Notes: a model not told the origin generated them from the letters alone. Shown: positions 17,099 to 25,881, counted from the stretch's first letter. The stretch is 64,000 bases of DNA from Nocardioides currus (GCF_003057875.1 NZ_PYXZ01000001.1:124001-188000); one strand, 5' to 3'. A program made the numbers and translations.

Positions 17099-17620
17099 TC
17101 AGGCGCCGGTCGCGCCGTCCACCGACTCGCGGATCAGGTCGGCGTGGCCGTTGTGGCGTGCGTACTCCTCGATCATGTGGATCAGGATCCAGCGCAGGTC
17201 GAAGGGCTGTCCGGTGTGGCGGCTGGCCACCTTGGCGACCGTGTCGAGGTCGTCGCCGATCTTGTCGAGGATCCGGTCGCTGGCCGCGATCGCGTCGTCG
17301 AGCAGGCCGAGGAGCACCTCGGGCGAGTCGTCGGCCGCCGTGCGGAACTCCCAGTCGGGGTCGCCCTCCCAGTCCACGCCCTGCCACGGCGCCGCGTCCT
17401 CGCGCCCGAGCAGCACCACCGAGAACCAGTTGTCCTCCACGAGCGCCATGTGCTTGAGCAGGCCGCCGAGGGTGAGCGTGCTCGGGGCGAGGGGCCGGGC
17501 GAGCTCCTCCTGGGTCAGGCCCGCGGCCTTCTGCTTGAGGGTCTGGCGGTGGAAGTCGAGCCACGCGCGCAGCTGGACGGCCTCGGGGCCGGAGGTGGGC
17601 GGGTCGGGGCGATCGGTCAT
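17099..17620 (-). CDS. DinB/DUF664 family protein (mycothiol-transferase-like)
   Basis: A 173-residue four-helix DinB-fold protein. The DUF664 hallmarks are LLKHMALVEDNWF near the middle and HMIEEYARHNGHADLIRE near the end, which hold the three His metal-ligand positions. In mycothiol-producing actinobacteria this fold includes mycothiol S-transferases, so a role in conjugating or detoxifying small molecules is plausible but not demonstrated. It is convergent with the upstream VOC gene. Confidence 0.87.
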   Translation of the reverse strand: MTDRPDPPTSGPEAVQLRAWLDFHRQTLKQKAAGLTQEELARPLAPSTLTLGGLLKHMALVEDNWFSVVLLGREDAAPWQGVDWEGDPDWEFRTAADDSPEVLLGLLDDAIAASDRILDKIGDDLDTVAKVASRHTGQPFDLRWILIHMIEEYARHNGHADLIRESVDGATGA

Positions 17621-17675
17621 GGCGGCGACGCTAGCGGCCGCGCCGGGGGCCGGGCGACACCTTTAGGCTCGCCGG

Positions 17676-18035
17676 GTGTTCACTCGCGACTGCCCGTGCG
17701 GGTCCGCAGCGCCGTACGACGCCTGCTGCGGTCCGCTGCACCGCGGCGCCGCCACGGCGACGACCCCCGAGCAGCTGATGCGCTCGCGGTTCGCGGCCTA
17801 CGCCCTCGGCGAGACCGACTACGTCTTCCGCACCTGGCACCCACGCACCCGCCCCGACGACCTGTCTGCCGATCCGGGGCTCACGTGGACCCGGCTCGAG
17901 GTGCTCGACGCCCGTGGCGACGCGGTGGAGTTCGTCGCGCACTACGACTCCCCCGCCGGGCCCGGCGAGCTGCGCGAGCGCAGCGTCTTCGAGCAGCGCG
18001 GCGGGCGCTGGGTGTACGTCGCCGCATTGCCCTGA
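17676..18035 (+). CDS. YchJ-like protein with SEC-C metal-binding motif
   Basis: A 119-residue protein. The N-terminal CPCGSAAPYDACCGP is a SEC-C type zinc-binding motif, with Cys spaced CxC...CC. It is followed by the YchJ signature PEQLMRSRFAAYALGETDYV and a small NTF2-like beta region ending RWVYVAALP. YchJ proteins have no known enzymatic activity. The GTG at 17676 was chosen because it immediately precedes the Cys motif. Confidence 0.88.
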   Translation: MFTRDCPCGSAAPYDACCGPLHRGAATATTPEQLMRSRFAAYALGETDYVFRTWHPRTRPDDLSADPGLTWTRLEVLDARGDAVEFVAHYDSPAGPGELRERSVFEQRGGRWVYVAALP

Positions 18036-18047
18036 CCCGCGCGGCCC

Positions 18048-18776
18048 TCAGGCCGGCGGGCGGTCGGTCAGGCAGTAGTGCATCCCGGCGGGGTCCTCGA
18101 GCACGGTCCAGAAGCTGTGCTCGGAGACGACGTGCGCGCCGAGCCCGACGTGGCGCAGGATCTCGCGGTCGCGCTGCGAGCAGGCGAGGTCGAGGTGCGC
18201 ACGGACCGGCCCGTCGTCGCCGGTGCGTTGCATCAGGATGCGCAGCGCCTGGTCGTCGGGGCGGACCAGCCGGTCGAACTCGGGCAGCGATGCGCCCGAC
18301 CGCGGCCAGCCGAGCAGGGACTGCCAGAACCCGGCCTCGTCCTCGAAGGTCTCCCGCGGGATGTCGAGGCAGACCTGGTCGATGGCGCTGCGTGAGCCAC
18401 CCGGCCAGGAGGCTGCGGGAGCAGCAGTGCCGGCCGGGTGGTTGACCAGGCAGAAGGTCAGTCCACCGGGCGAGCGCAGCACGACGTAGCCCTGATCGGC
18501 ACGCTGGTCGGCGACCTCGACGGCGCCGAGGCCGATCGCCCGGTCGGCCTCGGCCCGCGGGTCGGGGACGTGCACGTCGAGGTGCAGCCGCGGGGCGCCG
18601 TCGCCGACCCGCTGCATCTTGAGGTGGGGGTCGCCCTCCGCCGGGGTCAGGGTGAGGAACTCCTCGTCGTCGCCCCGGCGGGCCGACGGCGTCCAGCCGC
18701 TCACCGCCGACCAGAAGTCGACGGCGGGCTCGAAGTGCGGTGGGGGTACGTCGAGGAAGGCGGTCAGCCAGAACAT
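18048..18776 (-). CDS. Two-module VOC family protein
   Basis: A 242-residue protein with two tandem VOC modules. The first (about residues 1-115) opens with FLDVPPPHFEPAVDFW and ends GYVVLRSPGGLTFCLVNHP. The second (about 130-240) opens with IDQVCLDIPRETFEDEAGFW and ends TVLEDPAGMHYCLTDRP. Tandem VOC modules often form one active site or a binding cleft within a single chain. No function is implied beyond the fold. It is convergent with the YchJ-like gene. Confidence 0.87.
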   Translation of the reverse strand: MFWLTAFLDVPPPHFEPAVDFWSAVSGWTPSARRGDDEEFLTLTPAEGDPHLKMQRVGDGAPRLHLDVHVPDPRAEADRAIGLGAVEVADQRADQGYVVLRSPGGLTFCLVNHPAGTAAPAASWPGGSRSAIDQVCLDIPRETFEDEAGFWQSLLGWPRSGASLPEFDRLVRPDDQALRILMQRTGDDGPVRAHLDLACSQRDREILRHVGLGAHVVSEHSFWTVLEDPAGMHYCLTDRPPA

Positions 18777-18800
18777 GGACCGACCCTAGGGAACCTGGCA

Positions 18801-18889
18801 GTCCCGCGCGACCGCACCGTCGGACGGCAGCCGGGACGTCCGACGACGTGGTTGGCCCGACAGCCGCATCGTCGGACGTCCCGCGGGAC
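18801..18889 (-). terminator. Inverted-repeat cluster, probable terminator of the RGG-rich protein gene
   Basis: A perfect 15-bp inverted repeat pairs 18832-18846 with 18869-18883 around a 22-base loop. An outer 8-bp pair (18801-18808 with 18882-18889) overlaps it by two bases and could form an alternative fold. It lies directly downstream of the minus-strand gene ending at 18899 and upstream of the VOC gene start at 18776. A terminator is the simplest reading. Confidence 0.6.
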
Positions 18890-18898
18890 CGCTGCGGG

Positions 18899-19525
18899 TC
18901 AGAGGGCCGGACCCTGGCCGCGCAGCTTGTCGACCTCGGCCATCGCGTCGCGCAGCTGGCCGAGCCACTCGTCGGCGTGCTCGCCGACCAGCCGGACCGA
19001 CCACGCGAGCGCGTCGGAGCGGGAGCGGGCCACGCCCGCGTCCACGAGGGTGTCGAGCACCTGCCGCTCCGGCTGGCGCAGTCGCGTCATGACCGGGGCG
19101 GACACGTGCGTGAAGAGTGCGGTGGTGTCGCCGAGGCGGGCGCCCCACGAGACCTTGCGCTGGTAGCGCGACTCGGCCTCGAGGGCGATCTCGATGCGCT
19201 GCTCGCGGGTGTCGGACCGGAAGCGGCTGATCCGCCCCTCGGCCTCGGCATCGGTGGCGGACTCGTCGGCCAGGGTGCCGATCACGAGGATCTCCTCGCG
19301 GTCGGTGCTCACCTCGACCGAGTCGAACCACTCGGACGGGAGCCGGCCGGCGAACCAGTCGGCGGCGTCGGTGGCGCTGGGCAGGTCGGCGACCTGCCAG
19401 CCGCCGCGGCCACGACCGCCGGGACCGCCGCGGCCGTGCGGGCCACCTCGTCCGCCACGCCCTCGCCCGCGGCGCTCGCCGCGGGTCTCGTTGTTCTCGG
19501 AGCTGTCGTCTGGGGTGTTCATCAT
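18899..19525 (-). CDS. Protein of unknown function with an N-terminal RGG-rich tail
   Basis: A 208-residue protein. Residues 1-15 are polar, residues 16-42 are almost only Arg, Gly and Pro in RGG/RGR repeats, and the rest is a compact helix-rich domain with WFAGRLPSEWFDSVEVSTDR and later SDALAWSVRLVGEHADEWL. The C-terminal part mentions no known catalytic motif. RGG tails often bind nucleic acid; that is inference. AAGGAG sits well before the tandem ATGATG start. The promoter region is an unusual AT-rich patch with three TTACA repeats. Confidence 0.8.
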   Translation of the reverse strand: MMNTPDDSSENNETRGERRGRGRGGRGGPHGRGGPGGRGRGGWQVADLPSATDAADWFAGRLPSEWFDSVEVSTDREEILVIGTLADESATDAEAEGRISRFRSDTREQRIEIALEAESRYQRKVSWGARLGDTTALFTHVSAPVMTRLRQPERQVLDTLVDAGVARSRSDALAWSVRLVGEHADEWLGQLRDAMAEVDKLRGQGPAL

Positions 19526-19545
19526 GTGTCTCCTTGCTTCGTTCG

Positions 19546-19566
19546 TTACATAATTACACCGTTACA
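19546..19566 (-). promoter_or_regulatory. Three TTACA repeats at exact 8-bp spacing upstream of the RGG protein gene
   Basis: TTACA occurs on the plus strand at 19546, 19554 and 19562, that is TGTAA three times reading toward the gene. The patch is AT-rich in a very GC-rich genome and lies about 20 bases upstream of the start. It may be a regulator binding array or overlap the promoter; the 8-bp period is less than one helical turn. Confidence 0.4.
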
Positions 19567-19610
19567 AGAGTGCCAGCGCAAGCGTATTCCCGGACCGACC
19601 ACCGGAGATC

Positions 19611-20231
19611 TCAGCGCGCGTCGACCCAGCGCTCGCCGACGGGTTCGGGCACCACCCCGCCGCCCGTCACCTCCGCGACGACCGGGCCCACGGTGTCGGG
19701 GTCGCGGGAGCCGACGACGAGGCGCACGTCGGCGCCGTACGCCGCATCGAGCACCACCAGGCCGCGTGCCCGCAGCTCCCCCTCCACCCGTCCGGCGTCG
19801 GCGTGACCCAGGCGGAGGGCGAACTCGGTCACGAGGTCGCGACGCAGCGTGCCGGCCTCCGCGAGGGCGAGCCGGACGGTGTCGCCATACGCCCGGACGA
19901 GACCGCCGGCACCGAGCAGCGTGCCCCCGAACCACCGCGTCACCACCGCCGCGACGTCGCTGACGCCCGCCCCGCGCAGCACCTCCAGCATCGGCGCGCC
20001 CGCCGTGCCGGCCGGCTCGCCGTCGTCGGACGACCGCTGGAGCGAGCCGTCGGGCCCGAGCACGAAGGCCGAGCAGTGGTGCCCGGCGTCGGGATGGGCG
20101 CGTCGGAGCCCAGCGACCAGCGCGCGGGCGTCAGCCTCCGAGCCGACCCGGCGCAGCGTGCACGCGAACCGCGAGCGGGACACCTCCAGCTCGGCCCGAG
20201 CGTCGCGGGCCAGCGTGAGGTAGGACCTCAC
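19611..20231 (-). CDS. YigZ/IMPACT family protein
   Basis: A 206-residue protein. The signature RSSDDGEPAGTAGAPMLEVL, followed by VVTRWFGGTLLGAGGLVRAY, is diagnostic of the YigZ/IMPACT N-terminal domain. The remainder forms the second alpha/beta domain. The eukaryotic IMPACT homologue regulates translation stress signalling; bacterial YigZ function is unknown. The GTG at 20231 overlaps the TGA of the BrkB-like gene as GTGA, so the two are translationally coupled. Confidence 0.9.
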   Translation of the reverse strand: MRSYLTLARDARAELEVSRSRFACTLRRVGSEADARALVAGLRRAHPDAGHHCSAFVLGPDGSLQRSSDDGEPAGTAGAPMLEVLRGAGVSDVAAVVTRWFGGTLLGAGGLVRAYGDTVRLALAEAGTLRRDLVTEFALRLGHADAGRVEGELRARGLVVLDAAYGADVRLVVGSRDPDTVGPVVAEVTGGGVVPEPVGERWVDAR

Positions 20232-21271
20232 TCGCCCTTGCCCTCCCTCTTGCCCTCGACGGTGCTCTCGACCGCGCTGTCCTGGGCGCTCTCCTCGTCG
20301 CCCTCGTCCTGCCGCTCCTCCCACGACACCGAGACCTTCTCGAAGCCCTTGTGCCGCTGCATCCGGGCGTACGACGCGTAGGCCCGCCGGTCCGCCGGCG
20401 TCAGCTCGACGGCGTCGGTGAAGGGGGTCAGCAGCGCGCGGGGGAAGAGCCGGCGCGCGATCACCACGTTGATCTCCATCGCGAGCACCGCCATCACGGC
20501 GCCGATGAACAAGAACCCGACCAGCCCGAGGACGAGTCCGAAGGTCTTGGTCATCGACGTGGTGTCGACGAGCACGTTGGCGACGTACAACGCACCGAGG
20601 AACTGCAGGAGCTGCCACATCAGCGCGAGCGCGAACCCGCCCGGCGCGGCCCGTCGGAAGCTGTGCTGCCCGGTCGCGGCGTAGCGGAACAGGACCGAGA
20701 GCATCGACCCGACCACGAGCACGGTGAGGACCGGCACCAGGCCCGGCACGCCGACGTCGAGGAAGGACGTGGTCGTGGTGGCGATCGTCGACACGACGGT
20801 CACCGACAGCAGCGCGGCGCCGGCGGTGATCAGCAGGACGAGGCTCTTGAAGCGTGCGTAGAACGGGTTGGGGCGGGAGTTGCGTGGCACCGACCAGGCG
20901 ACGTGCATGGCGTTCTGGAGGCAGTTCGCGAGGCCCAGGGATCCGTAGAGCGCGGCCAGCGAACCGAAGGCGATGCCGGACGCCGACCCCGTCAGTCCCT
21001 CCGGGCGGCCGAGCTGGTCGCCGATGATGGGGAACTGGCTCAGGGCGGAGTTGAGGATGTCCTCCTGCCACTCCGGCTTGGCGCCGAGCACGAAGCCCAG
21101 GATCGAGGTGCCCAGCAGCATCAGCGGGAAGATCGAGACGAACGCGTAGTAGGTCATCATCGCGGCCAAGTAGTTGCCCTGGTCGTCGAAGAACTTGTAG
21201 ATCACCGCGAGCGGGAACCCGATGACCGGATGCCGGCGCTGGAAGCCGTCGATCGTCCCCACCACGCCCAC
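20228..21271 (-). CDS. YihY/BrkB family inner membrane protein
   Basis: A 347-residue membrane protein with about six helices. The N-terminal NYLAAMMTYYAFVSIFPLML is the conserved YihY signature, with further helices at FKSLVLLITAGAALLSVTV, VPVLTVLVVGSMLSVLF and LGLVGFLFIGAVMAVLAMEI. The last ~60 residues are charged and acidic (DEGDEESAQDSAVE). The old annotation as ribonuclease BN is wrong for this family; a transport role has been proposed. It is followed with 4-bp overlap by yigZ. Confidence 0.9.
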   Translation of the reverse strand: MGVVGTIDGFQRRHPVIGFPLAVIYKFFDDQGNYLAAMMTYYAFVSIFPLMLLGTSILGFVLGAKPEWQEDILNSALSQFPIIGDQLGRPEGLTGSASGIAFGSLAALYGSLGLANCLQNAMHVAWSVPRNSRPNPFYARFKSLVLLITAGAALLSVTVVSTIATTTTSFLDVGVPGLVPVLTVLVVGSMLSVLFRYAATGQHSFRRAAPGGFALALMWQLLQFLGALYVANVLVDTTSMTKTFGLVLGLVGFLFIGAVMAVLAMEINVVIARRLFPRALLTPFTDAVELTPADRRAYASYARMQRHKGFEKVSVSWEERQDEGDEESAQDSAVESTVEGKREGKGE

Positions 21272-21307
21272 GGAGCGAACGCTACCGGCAGGCTCGCAGC
21301 GGGAGCC

Positions 21308-22084
21308 TCACCACGCGTGGAGCAGTCCCCCACCGAGTCGCACGACCAGGGCCGTGACGACGACGAGGAAGAAGATCCGCACGAAGCGCGAGCCGCGGGC
21401 GACCGCGACCCGCGCACCGGCGTAGCCGCCCACGATGTTGGCCACCGCCATCAGCGGCGCGAGCTGCCACAGCACGGCCCCCTGCGGGACGAAGACGACC
21501 AGGGCCGCGAGGTTGGTCGCCCAGTTGGCGAGCTTGGCCTTGGCGGAGGCCTCGAGGAAGTTGTAGCCGAGCAGCCCCACCAGCGCGAAGACGAAGAACG
21601 AGCCGGTCCCCGGGCCGATCGCGCCGTCGTAGAAGCCGACGGCGAGGCCCGTCACGAGCACGGCCGAGACGTGCTGCCCGCCGCTGAACCGCAGCTGGGT
21701 CAGCGACCCGACGCTCGGCCGGAACCAGACGTAGGCGCCCACGAGCACGAGGATCACCAGGATGATCGGGTCGAAGGCCGAGCGGGGCATGAGGGACGCC
21801 ACCAGGGCGCCGCCGAACGAGCCGACGAAGGCCGCGAGCATCAAGGGCCCGAAGGTGCGCGGGTCGGGTCGGATCCTGCGGAAGTACGTCGCCGCGCTGA
21901 TCGTGGTCCCGCAGAACGACGCCAGCTTGTTGGTGGCCGCGATCTGCACGACCGACGCGCCAGGCAGCCCGATCAGCAGGGCGGGGAGCTGGATCAGGCC
22001 GCCGCCACCGACGACGGCGTCGACGAACCCGGCCGCGAGGGCCGCGAGCACCAGGAGCGCGATCGTGGTGGTCGACAGCTCCAT
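21308..22084 (-). CDS. TSUP/TauE family sulfite or sulfonate exporter-like protein
   Basis: A 258-residue membrane protein with about eight helices. It opens with ALAAGFVDAVVGGGGLIQLP, the TSUP signature with the glycine run, and carries a second half repeat GFYDGAIGPGTGSFFVFALV. TSUP proteins move sulfite, sulfoacetate and related anions; the substrate is not readable. Its start lies 19 bp from the divergent BtuF-like gene, so the two share a compact promoter region. Confidence 0.9.
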   Translation of the reverse strand: MELSTTTIALLVLAALAAGFVDAVVGGGGLIQLPALLIGLPGASVVQIAATNKLASFCGTTISAATYFRRIRPDPRTFGPLMLAAFVGSFGGALVASLMPRSAFDPIILVILVLVGAYVWFRPSVGSLTQLRFSGGQHVSAVLVTGLAVGFYDGAIGPGTGSFFVFALVGLLGYNFLEASAKAKLANWATNLAALVVFVPQGAVLWQLAPLMAVANIVGGYAGARVAVARGSRFVRIFFLVVVTALVVRLGGGLLHAW

Positions 22085-22103
22085 GCGTGCCACCCTAGGG
22101 GCC

Positions 22104-22961
22104 GTGCGCATCGTCTCCCTGCTGCCCTCGACCACCGAGATCCTGTTCGCGATCGGGGCCGGTCAGGACGTGGTGGGGGTGACGTTCGAGTGCGACTTCC
22201 CGCCCGAGGCGCGCACCCGGCGGATCGTCTCGACGAGCGCGATGCCGGAGGGACTGACGCCCAAGGAGATCGACGACTTCGTGGTCGCCGCGACGGCTGC
22301 CGGTCAGGACCTCTACCGCCTCGACGAGGGCGCGCTCGCCGACCTCGACGCAGACCTCGTCGTCACCCAGGACCTGTGTGCGGTGTGCGCGGTGGACGTG
22401 TCCGTGGTCGACGACGCACTCGCCCACCTCGGCTGCACGGCCGAGGTCCTCACCCTCGACCCGCACACCCTCGACGAGGTGTTCGCCACGATCCACACCC
22501 TGGGACGGGCGACCGGCCGCGAGGACGCAGCCGCCTCGCTCGTGGCCGGGCTCCACGCCCGCCTCGCCGAGGTCGTACGCCGCGTGGCACACCGACCGCG
22601 GCCACGGGTCGTGCTCCTGGAGTGGACCGACCCGCCGTTCGCCCCCGGGCACTGGATCCCCGAGATGATCGACCTCGCCGGCGGCGAACCGGTGCTCGGC
22701 GTCGCCGGGGCGAAGAGCGTCCGCACGACGTGGGCCGACGTCGACGCGGCCCGCCCGGACCTGGTCGTGGTGGCGCCGTGCGGCTACGACCGGGCGGGTG
22801 CCCGGGCGCTGGCCGACGAGATAGCCGGGGAGCTGCCCAGCGGCGTACGCGTGCATGCCGTGGACGCCGATGCCGCATGGGCTCGCCCGGGCCCGCGCCT
22901 GCTCGACGGGATCGAGGAGCTGGCGCGGGTCCTGGACGAGATGTGCGCGTCTAGCGCGTGA
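22104..22961 (+). CDS. BtuF/FepB-like cobalamin-binding fold protein without signal peptide
   Basis: A 285-residue protein of the helical-backbone periplasmic-binding fold. It opens directly with RIVSLLPSTTEILFAIGAGQ, the usual first strand, and has VVTQDLCAVCAVDV in the ligand cleft and WTDPPFAPGHWIPEMIDLAG in the second domain. The GTG at 22104 leaves no room for a signal peptide or lipobox, and no permease or ATPase genes are nearby. It may be a cytosolic ligand-binding protein rather than a transport component. Its 3' end overlaps the convergent lipoprotein gene by 11 bp. Confidence 0.85.
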   Translation: MRIVSLLPSTTEILFAIGAGQDVVGVTFECDFPPEARTRRIVSTSAMPEGLTPKEIDDFVVAATAAGQDLYRLDEGALADLDADLVVTQDLCAVCAVDVSVVDDALAHLGCTAEVLTLDPHTLDEVFATIHTLGRATGREDAAASLVAGLHARLAEVVRRVAHRPRPRVVLLEWTDPPFAPGHWIPEMIDLAGGEPVLGVAGAKSVRTTWADVDAARPDLVVVAPCGYDRAGARALADEIAGELPSGVRVHAVDADAAWARPGPRLLDGIEELARVLDEMCASSA

Positions 22962-23397
22962 ACTTCTCGACCTGGATCAGGTCGTAGCCCCGGGGCATGA
23001 CCTGGCCGAGGCCGGGGCACTGCAGCGTGCCCGACGCCCCGGGCTCGAGCTCCTCGTCGGAGCGGCAGATCAGCGTCGCCTGGAGCTTGTCGTCGCCGAC
23101 GAAGACGATCTCGAAGATCGCGAACCGGGACTCGTCGCCGTCGTTGGTCACCTCGGCGGTGATCTGCGGCTGCTCCGACTCCTCCATCTCGATCGTCGCC
23201 GTCGTGCTGTCGAGGGTCCAGCCCTTCGCGACCGTGAAGTCGTTCCAGGTGAACTCGTCGCCGAGCTCGACCTGGACCTTGGCGTCCTCGCCGGTGGCAG
23301 CGTCGCCGGAGCCGGAGTCGTCGGAGCAGCCGACGGCGAGCACGAGGAGCAGGGCAGCGAGCGCGGCCCGCAGGAGGATCGTCACGGGCTTCATCAT
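22951..23397 (-). CDS. Small predicted lipoprotein
   Basis: A 148-residue protein. The N-terminus MMKPVTILLRAALAALLLVL ends in a lipobox LAVGC, so Cys24 is probably lipidated. After a Ser/Asp/Gly-rich linker there is a beta-rich domain with FTWNDFTVAKGWTLD and ITAEVTNDGDESRFAIFEIV, typical of small extracellular domains like those of DUF4352-type lipoproteins. The role is unknown. Its ATG overlaps the stop of cystathionine beta-synthase, so it is co-transcribed and coupled with that gene. Confidence 0.82.
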   Translation of the reverse strand: MMKPVTILLRAALAALLLVLAVGCSDDSGSGDAATGEDAKVQVELGDEFTWNDFTVAKGWTLDSTTATIEMEESEQPQITAEVTNDGDESRFAIFEIVFVGDDKLQATLICRSDEELEPGASGTLQCPGLGQVMPRGYDLIQVEKFTR

Positions 23398-24788
23398 CAC
23401 CCGCGGGCCAAGAAGGCGAGCAGGTCCTGGCGCGTCAGCACCCCGACCGGCTTGCCGTCCTCGTGCACGAGCACCGCGTCGGACGACTCCAGGAGACCGA
23501 CCGCCTCGCGGGCCGGCGACGTCGAGCCGATCGAGGGCAGCGAGGCCGACATGTGCTGCTCGACCGGGTCGGTGAGCTTGGCGTGGCCCGCGAACAGCGC
23601 GTCGAGCAGGGCACGCTCGGACACCGAGCCCGCGACCTCGGCGGCCACGATCGGCGGCTCGGCGCGGACGACGGGCATCTGCGAGACGCCGTACTCCTGG
23701 AGGATGTGCACGGCCTCGGCGACCGTCTCGCTCGGGTGGGTGTGCACGAGGTCGGGCAGCCGACCCGACTTGCCGCGCAGCACCTCGCCGACCGTGCGGT
23801 CCTGCGAGTCGCCGGCGGTGGCGAAGCCGTACTGCCCCAGCCACTCGTCGTTGAAGACCTTGGTGAGGTAGCCGCGACCGGAGTCGGGCAGCAGCACCAC
23901 GATCACCGCGTCGGTGCGGCCCTCGGCGGCGAGCTCCTCGGCGAGCTGCTTGGCGGCGAAGGCGGCCATGCCCGACGAGCCGCCGACGAGCAGCGCCTCC
24001 TCGCGGGCCAGGCGGCGGGTGAAGGCGAAGGAGTCGGCGTCGGAGACCTCGATGATGCGGTCGGCGACCGTGCGGTCGTAGGTGTCGGGCCAGAAGTCCT
24101 CACCGACGCCCTCGACGAGGTAGGGGCGACCGGTGCCGCCGGAGTAGACCGAGCCGGCCGGGTCGGCGCCGATGACCTGGACCTCGGGGTTCTGCTCCTT
24201 GAGGTAGCGACCGATGCCGGAGATGGTGCCGCCGGTGCCGACGCCGCACACGAAGTGGGTGATCTTGCCGTCGGTCTGCTCCCAGACCTCCGGACCGGTG
24301 GTCTCGTAGTGCGAGCGCGGGTTGTGCGGGTTGGAGTACTGGTCGGGCTTCCAGGCGCCGGGCTGCTTGGAGAGCCGGTCGCTGACGTTGTAGTAGGAGT
24401 CGGGGTGCTCCGGGGCGACGGCGGTCGGGCAGACGACCACCTCGGCGCCGTACGCCTTGAGGACGTTGCGCTTGTCCTCGCTGACCTTGTCGGGGCACAC
24501 GAAGACGCACTTGTAGCCCTTGGCCTGCGCCACCATCGCGAGCCCGACGCCGGTGTTGCCGGAGGTCGGCTCGACGATCGTGCCGCCGGGCTGCAGCTCG
24601 CCGGAGGCCTCGGCGGCCTCGATCATGCGGGTCGCGATGCGGTCCTTCACGGATCCGCCGGGGTTGAGGTACTCGACCTTCGCGAGCACCAGCGGTCCGT
24701 CGGCCTTCCCGAGATCGTCGAGAGAGGTGGAGAGCCTCAGCAGCGGGGTGTTGCCGATGAGGTCCAGGAGAGAGTTCACGAATTTCAC
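23397..24788 (-). CDS. Cystathionine beta-synthase with C-terminal CBS domain pair
   Basis: A 463-residue PLP enzyme condensing serine and homocysteine to cystathionine in transsulfuration. NPGGSVKDR places the PLP lysine at Lys48, TSGNTG binds the substrate carboxylate and VGGSSGMAA anchors the PLP region. From about residue 330 there are two CBS motifs (VHTHPSETVAEAVHILQEYG and the final GKPVGVLTRQDLLAFLARG), a Bateman module. A cysteine synthase reading is less likely because of the CBS pair. A lipoprotein gene follows with a 1-bp overlap. Confidence 0.93.
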   Translation of the reverse strand: MKFVNSLLDLIGNTPLLRLSTSLDDLGKADGPLVLAKVEYLNPGGSVKDRIATRMIEAAEASGELQPGGTIVEPTSGNTGVGLAMVAQAKGYKCVFVCPDKVSEDKRNVLKAYGAEVVVCPTAVAPEHPDSYYNVSDRLSKQPGAWKPDQYSNPHNPRSHYETTGPEVWEQTDGKITHFVCGVGTGGTISGIGRYLKEQNPEVQVIGADPAGSVYSGGTGRPYLVEGVGEDFWPDTYDRTVADRIIEVSDADSFAFTRRLAREEALLVGGSSGMAAFAAKQLAEELAAEGRTDAVIVVLLPDSGRGYLTKVFNDEWLGQYGFATAGDSQDRTVGEVLRGKSGRLPDLVHTHPSETVAEAVHILQEYGVSQMPVVRAEPPIVAAEVAGSVSERALLDALFAGHAKLTDPVEQHMSASLPSIGSTSPAREAVGLLESSDAVLVHEDGKPVGVLTRQDLLAFLARG

Positions 24789-24828
24789 CCGGTCAATCTA
24801 GCCACCTACCGGCCATTAACATGAAGTC

Positions 24829-25881
24829 GTGGGGACAGCAGGGGCAGCGCGCAAGCTCGCATCGGCGGCGGCATTCGGGGGCGGCGGCCTGTCCGTGCTG
24901 GGAGCCGGGTTGTACGGCGTCCTGCGGGCCGAGGCCAAGCTCGCGCGCCGGGCCATCGGCGAGCCGAGCGCCGGCCACCGACCGCCGGAGTCGAGCGGGT
25001 GGTACGGCCGTGGCCGGCCCGGGCCGGCGATCCGGCTCGTGCTCCTGGGCGACTCCAGCGCCGCCGGCTACGGCGTCGACCGGGTCGAGGACACACCCGG
25101 CGCACAGCTGGCGAGCGGGATCGCGACGCAGGCCAACCGCCGCGTCCACCTGCGCGAGTTCGCCAAGGTCGGCGCCCGCTCCAGCGACCTCGCGGTGCAG
25201 GTCGAGGCGGCCCTGCTGACCGAGCCCGACATCGCGGTCATCCTGATCGGCGCCAACGACGTGACCCACTCGGTGCTGCCGTCGCAGTCGGTGCAGCACC
25301 TCGCCGAGGGTGTGCGCCTCCTGCGCGAGGAGGGCTGCACCGTCGTCGTCGGCACCTGCCCCGACCTCGGCACCATCAAGCCCATCGCTCCCCCGCTCAA
25401 GCAGGTCGCCCGCTCGTGGTCGCGCCGGCTGGCCGCGGCGCAGACGATCGCCGTGGTCGAGGAGGGCGGCCGCACGGTCGCGCTCGCCTCGATCCTCGGG
25501 CCCGAGTTCGCCGCCGCGCCGGCCGTGCTGTTCGGCCCCGACCAGTTCCACCCCTCCGCCGACGGCTACAAGCAGCTCGCGTCGGTGCTGATCCCCTCGT
25601 GCCTGGCCGCGCTCGGCCTGATCCCCGAGGACGAGGCGCTCCCCGAGGCCTACCGCGGCGAGGGCGTCCTGCCCGTCGCGGCCGCCGCCGTACGCGCCGT
25701 CAAGACGCCCGGCACCGAGCTCGGCGGCACCGAGGTCTCGGGCGCCCAGCGCGGGCTGCGGGGGCGCTGGGTCGAGCTGCGGCACCGGCGTCGTCACCCG
25801 CACGCCGAGGTCGAGTCGCCCGAGGAGACCGAGGACACCGAGGCGTCACCCGACCAGGAACCGGCCGCGATCGACGGGTAA
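24829..25881 (+). CDS. SGNH/GDSL hydrolase family protein
   Basis: A 350-residue protein. An N-terminal hydrophobic stretch (about residues 10-30) may be a membrane anchor. Block I is LLGDSSAAGYG with the nucleophile Ser, block III is LIGANDV, and block V is GPDQFHPSADGY with the catalytic Asp and His. It is therefore an intact esterase or lipase-type hydrolase. The last 60 residues are charged and Glu-rich. The GTG at 24829 is preferred. It is divergent from cystathionine beta-synthase with a 40-bp gap. Confidence 0.9.
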   Translation: MGTAGAARKLASAAAFGGGGLSVLGAGLYGVLRAEAKLARRAIGEPSAGHRPPESSGWYGRGRPGPAIRLVLLGDSSAAGYGVDRVEDTPGAQLASGIATQANRRVHLREFAKVGARSSDLAVQVEAALLTEPDIAVILIGANDVTHSVLPSQSVQHLAEGVRLLREEGCTVVVGTCPDLGTIKPIAPPLKQVARSWSRRLAAAQTIAVVEEGGRTVALASILGPEFAAAPAVLFGPDQFHPSADGYKQLASVLIPSCLAALGLIPEDEALPEAYRGEGVLPVAAAAVRAVKTPGTELGGTEVSGAQRGLRGRWVELRHRRRHPHAEVESPEETEDTEASPDQEPAAIDG

